DNA of 64,000 bases, from assembly GCA_002354335.1 (NCBI GenBank), contig DELI01000008.1:8948-72947 (forward strand), written 5' to 3'. Shown one piece after another: positions 62,481 through 64,000 of the stretch (the stretch's first letter is position 1; each line of letters opens with the position of its first letter). The notes beneath the pieces were generated by a model that saw only the letters and a list, made by a program, of their open reading frames with translations, had not been told where the DNA came from and ran no database searches. This DNA comes from Sphingobacterium sp. UBA2700. Its GTDB lineage: Bacteria > Bacteroidota > Bacteroidia > Sphingobacteriales > Sphingobacteriaceae. The position numbers and the translations under genes are program-made.

Positions 62481-62780
62481 ACCGATTAAGACAACCACGA
62501 TATCTTCATTATGGTAGGCTGGGTGGAAGTTAGCGATCGCTCCAGACTGTTTGTAATATCTCAGTTCATCGTAGACAGCCTGTTTGAGAATGCCCTTTCC
62601 CTTACCATGAATAAATCTAATCTCGGGATAGCCCCAATAAATAGCGGCATCTAACTGTTCACGGAGGTATTCTATGGCTTCGCCCAAGAGCTCGTCGCGC
62701 TCATAGCGATCCAAGTCTTCCATAAATGCATCCGAATGGAGGTCGACAGTTTTTGGAGGTTTCCCTAATGATCGTGCCAT
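62475..62780 (-). CDS. Stand-alone Smr-domain protein
   Basis: 101 residues containing little more than the Smr fold: KTVDLHSDAF (the conserved DLH) and IRFIHGKGKGILKQAVYDEL (the HGKGxGxL loop). Full-length Bacteroidetes Smr proteins usually carry an N-terminal DUF2027 or MutS2 part, which is absent here. Smr domains nick or bind nucleic acid, in MutS2 and in ribosome rescue; the role of this short form is open. It overlaps the MRJP-like gene tail to tail by 6 nt and lies 41 nt downstream of a lipoprotein gene. Confidence 0.85.
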   Translation of the reverse strand: MARSLGKPPKTVDLHSDAFMEDLDRYERDELLGEAIEYLREQLDAAIYWGYPEIRFIHGKGKGILKQAVYDELRYYKQSGAIANFHPAYHNEDIVVVLIGL

Positions 62781-62821
62781 GCTACAAAAGTACGCTTTGT
62801 AGCATCCTCGTCAAAATAGGA

Positions 62822-63709
62822 TTAATGTTTTAAGAGGCCTTCGACTAATTCTTTCGCCTCATCAATCTTTCCTTGTTCCAACAGATCGATATAAGGCTTA
62901 AGTTGCTGGTAGCTGTCAGATGAAGGTGCAAAGTCTTTCATATAGCTATATGCTTCTTGAAAATAGGGCGCTATTTGTTGGCTTTCAATAGCAGGAGTAT
63001 TATCCATCCCTATGGTCAGTGCATTGAAGTACTTGCCATATTGTTCCTGTGCAAGCGGGGTATAGGCTTTGTTGCTATTATTCTTTAAGAAATCCTCCCA
63101 CCATATCACGCGCTGAACAAGACTTTGGAACGGAATGATGATAGCCGCATCTTCGGCATAGCCTTCCAAATTCTCCTTGGCAATCTGTTGCAGCATAATC
63201 TCCATATTAGAGGATATATATGGATAGAACTCTTTCTGAATATAGAAAGGATTAATCTGCAAGCTATACATACCTTCAGACTGCCTTACGCGATAGCCAT
63301 TGCTGTTGATTGTTTTATACGCATCTTCTAATTCAGCAGGAGCTTTGCCGCCATTAACTTCGATATCAACTAAGGCACTATAATCTACTTCATCGTCAAT
63401 CGCCGACTGATGTCCATATAGCGATACCTTATGCATAAAATCGACCATGTCGACTACACCCTGGTCATTATTGATACTGTCGCCGGCATTAAAGATTTCC
63501 TTAAATTTTTTATTTGCTTTGGCGATACTATTGACATCTGTCGTATCTAATGCATCTAAATAGTCTTGAAATATTTCAGCTTTCGAAAGGGCATATTCTG
63601 AAGTAGAACTAGAGTCGGAATAATTTGCGCCGGAACCCCCTTCATTATTACCAGAGTTGCAAGCAGCGAGGAATGTGATAAGGCCCAAATATAGATACCT
63701 GAATTTCAT
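62822..63709 (-). CDS. Hypothetical lipoprotein
   Basis: 295 residues with a lipoprotein signal (LITFLAACNSGNN) and a serine/glycine-rich stretch after the cysteine (residues 18-38). The rest is predominantly helical and acidic with several aromatic pairs. I recognise no family. It lies upstream of the Smr gene on the same strand. Confidence 0.75.
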   Translation of the reverse strand: MKFRYLYLGLITFLAACNSGNNEGGSGANYSDSSSTSEYALSKAEIFQDYLDALDTTDVNSIAKANKKFKEIFNAGDSINNDQGVVDMVDFMHKVSLYGHQSAIDDEVDYSALVDIEVNGGKAPAELEDAYKTINSNGYRVRQSEGMYSLQINPFYIQKEFYPYISSNMEIMLQQIAKENLEGYAEDAAIIIPFQSLVQRVIWWEDFLKNNSNKAYTPLAQEQYGKYFNALTIGMDNTPAIESQQIAPYFQEAYSYMKDFAPSSDSYQQLKPYIDLLEQGKIDEAKELVEGLLKH

Positions 63710-63925
63710 ATGTACTTTTTAGTATTAACGAATAAAAGCGCTTGATGTTTTTCATAGGTTAAAACATCTATGCTCTATTTGCAGCAATTAATAAATTAGC
63801 AAAGCAATATAGCAGATAAACCTTAGATTTTTCCCTTTATTATGGAATTTTAGTCTTGCTATAAAGGAAATGTTAAATTATTTCTCAAATAATCAGGATG
63901 TTATTGAAATACGTGAAAAATACGC

Positions 63926-63956
63926 TTTGCATGTAATTGTAAAGGTTGTATATTTG
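63926..63956 (+). promoter_or_regulatory. Promoter of the tRNA-Pro gene
   Basis: TTTG (63926-63929), 19 nt, TATATTTG (63949-63956): a full consensus match, 25 nt upstream of the tRNA 5' end. Confidence 0.85.
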
Positions 63957-63981
63957 TGCCACAATAAAGGTGATACCTAAT

Positions 63982-64000
63982 CGGGGTGTAGCGTAGCCCG
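63982..64000 (+). tRNA. tRNA-Pro, 5' fragment cut by the window edge
   Basis: The last 19 bases CGGGGTGTAGCGTAGCCCG match the start of Bacteroidetes tRNA-Pro: a seven-base acceptor arm CGGGGTG, then TA, and a D arm beginning GCGTAGCCCG. The anticodon lies beyond the window, so the isoacceptor (probably TGG) is a guess. A consensus promoter is correctly spaced upstream. Confidence 0.8.

Overview
The window is about 64 kb of a low-to-moderate-GC Bacteroidetes chromosome, most likely Sphingobacteriaceae (Sphingobacterium-like). Three things support this. A SusC/SusD locus is governed by an ECF sigma factor and a FecR-type anti-sigma factor. Several promoters have the Bacteroidetes form TTTG/TTG - 19 to 20 nt - TAnnTTTG. 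The families present (DUF4954, DUF1080, MG2/TonB-plug, DUF4369-TlpA, BF0631-type lipoprotein) are characteristic of the phylum. Apart from a partial tRNA-Pro at the right edge I see no RNA genes, CRISPR array, prophage or intact insertion sequence.

Layout. 1-2.2 kb: end of a cbb3 cytochrome oxidase biogenesis cluster (ccoG, fixH, TauE/SafE-like). 2.3-6.6 kb: cardiolipin synthase and a large MG2/TonB-plug surface protein. 6.7-10.3 kb (minus): acyl-CoA ligase, YihY and EamA as one operon. 11.5-21.8 kb (minus): ECF sigma, FecR, SusC (frameshifted), SusD, a degenerate metalloprotease-like lipoprotein and a thioredoxin, forming one nutrient or peptide uptake locus. 21.9-25 kb (minus): thyA, folA and an M61 peptidase. 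25-40 kb: housekeeping genes (mtaB, PiT phosphate transporter, NlpC/P60, aquaporin with a frameshift, dnaX, rlmB, HPP, an amino acid permease, a DEAD-box helicase). 40-43.5 kb: a denitrification module (nirK fused to cytochrome c, a nirV-like gene, SCO) next to a transposase remnant. 43.5-46.7 kb (minus): OmpA-like porin and two universal stress proteins. 46.8-55.5 kb: alaS, TlpA, response regulator, glmS, DUF4954. 55.6-59.6 kb: divergent 3-keto-sugar module (two DUF1080 proteins and a Gfo/Idh/MocA oxidoreductase) with a palindromic operator candidate between. 59.6-63.7 kb: trimethylamine-monooxygenase-like FMO, royal-jelly-like protein, stand-alone Smr protein and a lipoprotein.

How the parts work together. 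The cbb3 maturation genes and nirK fit a bacterium that respires at low oxygen and reduces nitrite. SusCD, DUF1080/Gfo and M61 fit uptake and breakdown of glycans and peptides.

Most notable signals: (1) an A10 tract exactly at the end of the clamp-loader core of dnaX, with stop codons just beyond it in both other frames, suggesting slippage-made gamma and tau forms; (2) a metzincin-like lipoprotein that has lost its HExxH site, beside a frameshifted SusC; (3) a perfect 14-bp hairpin without a U-tract between nirK and nirV; (4) a perfect 9-3-9 palindrome between the divergent 3-keto-sugar genes; (5) a structured interspersed repeat in three copies; (6) dnaX apparently leaderless.
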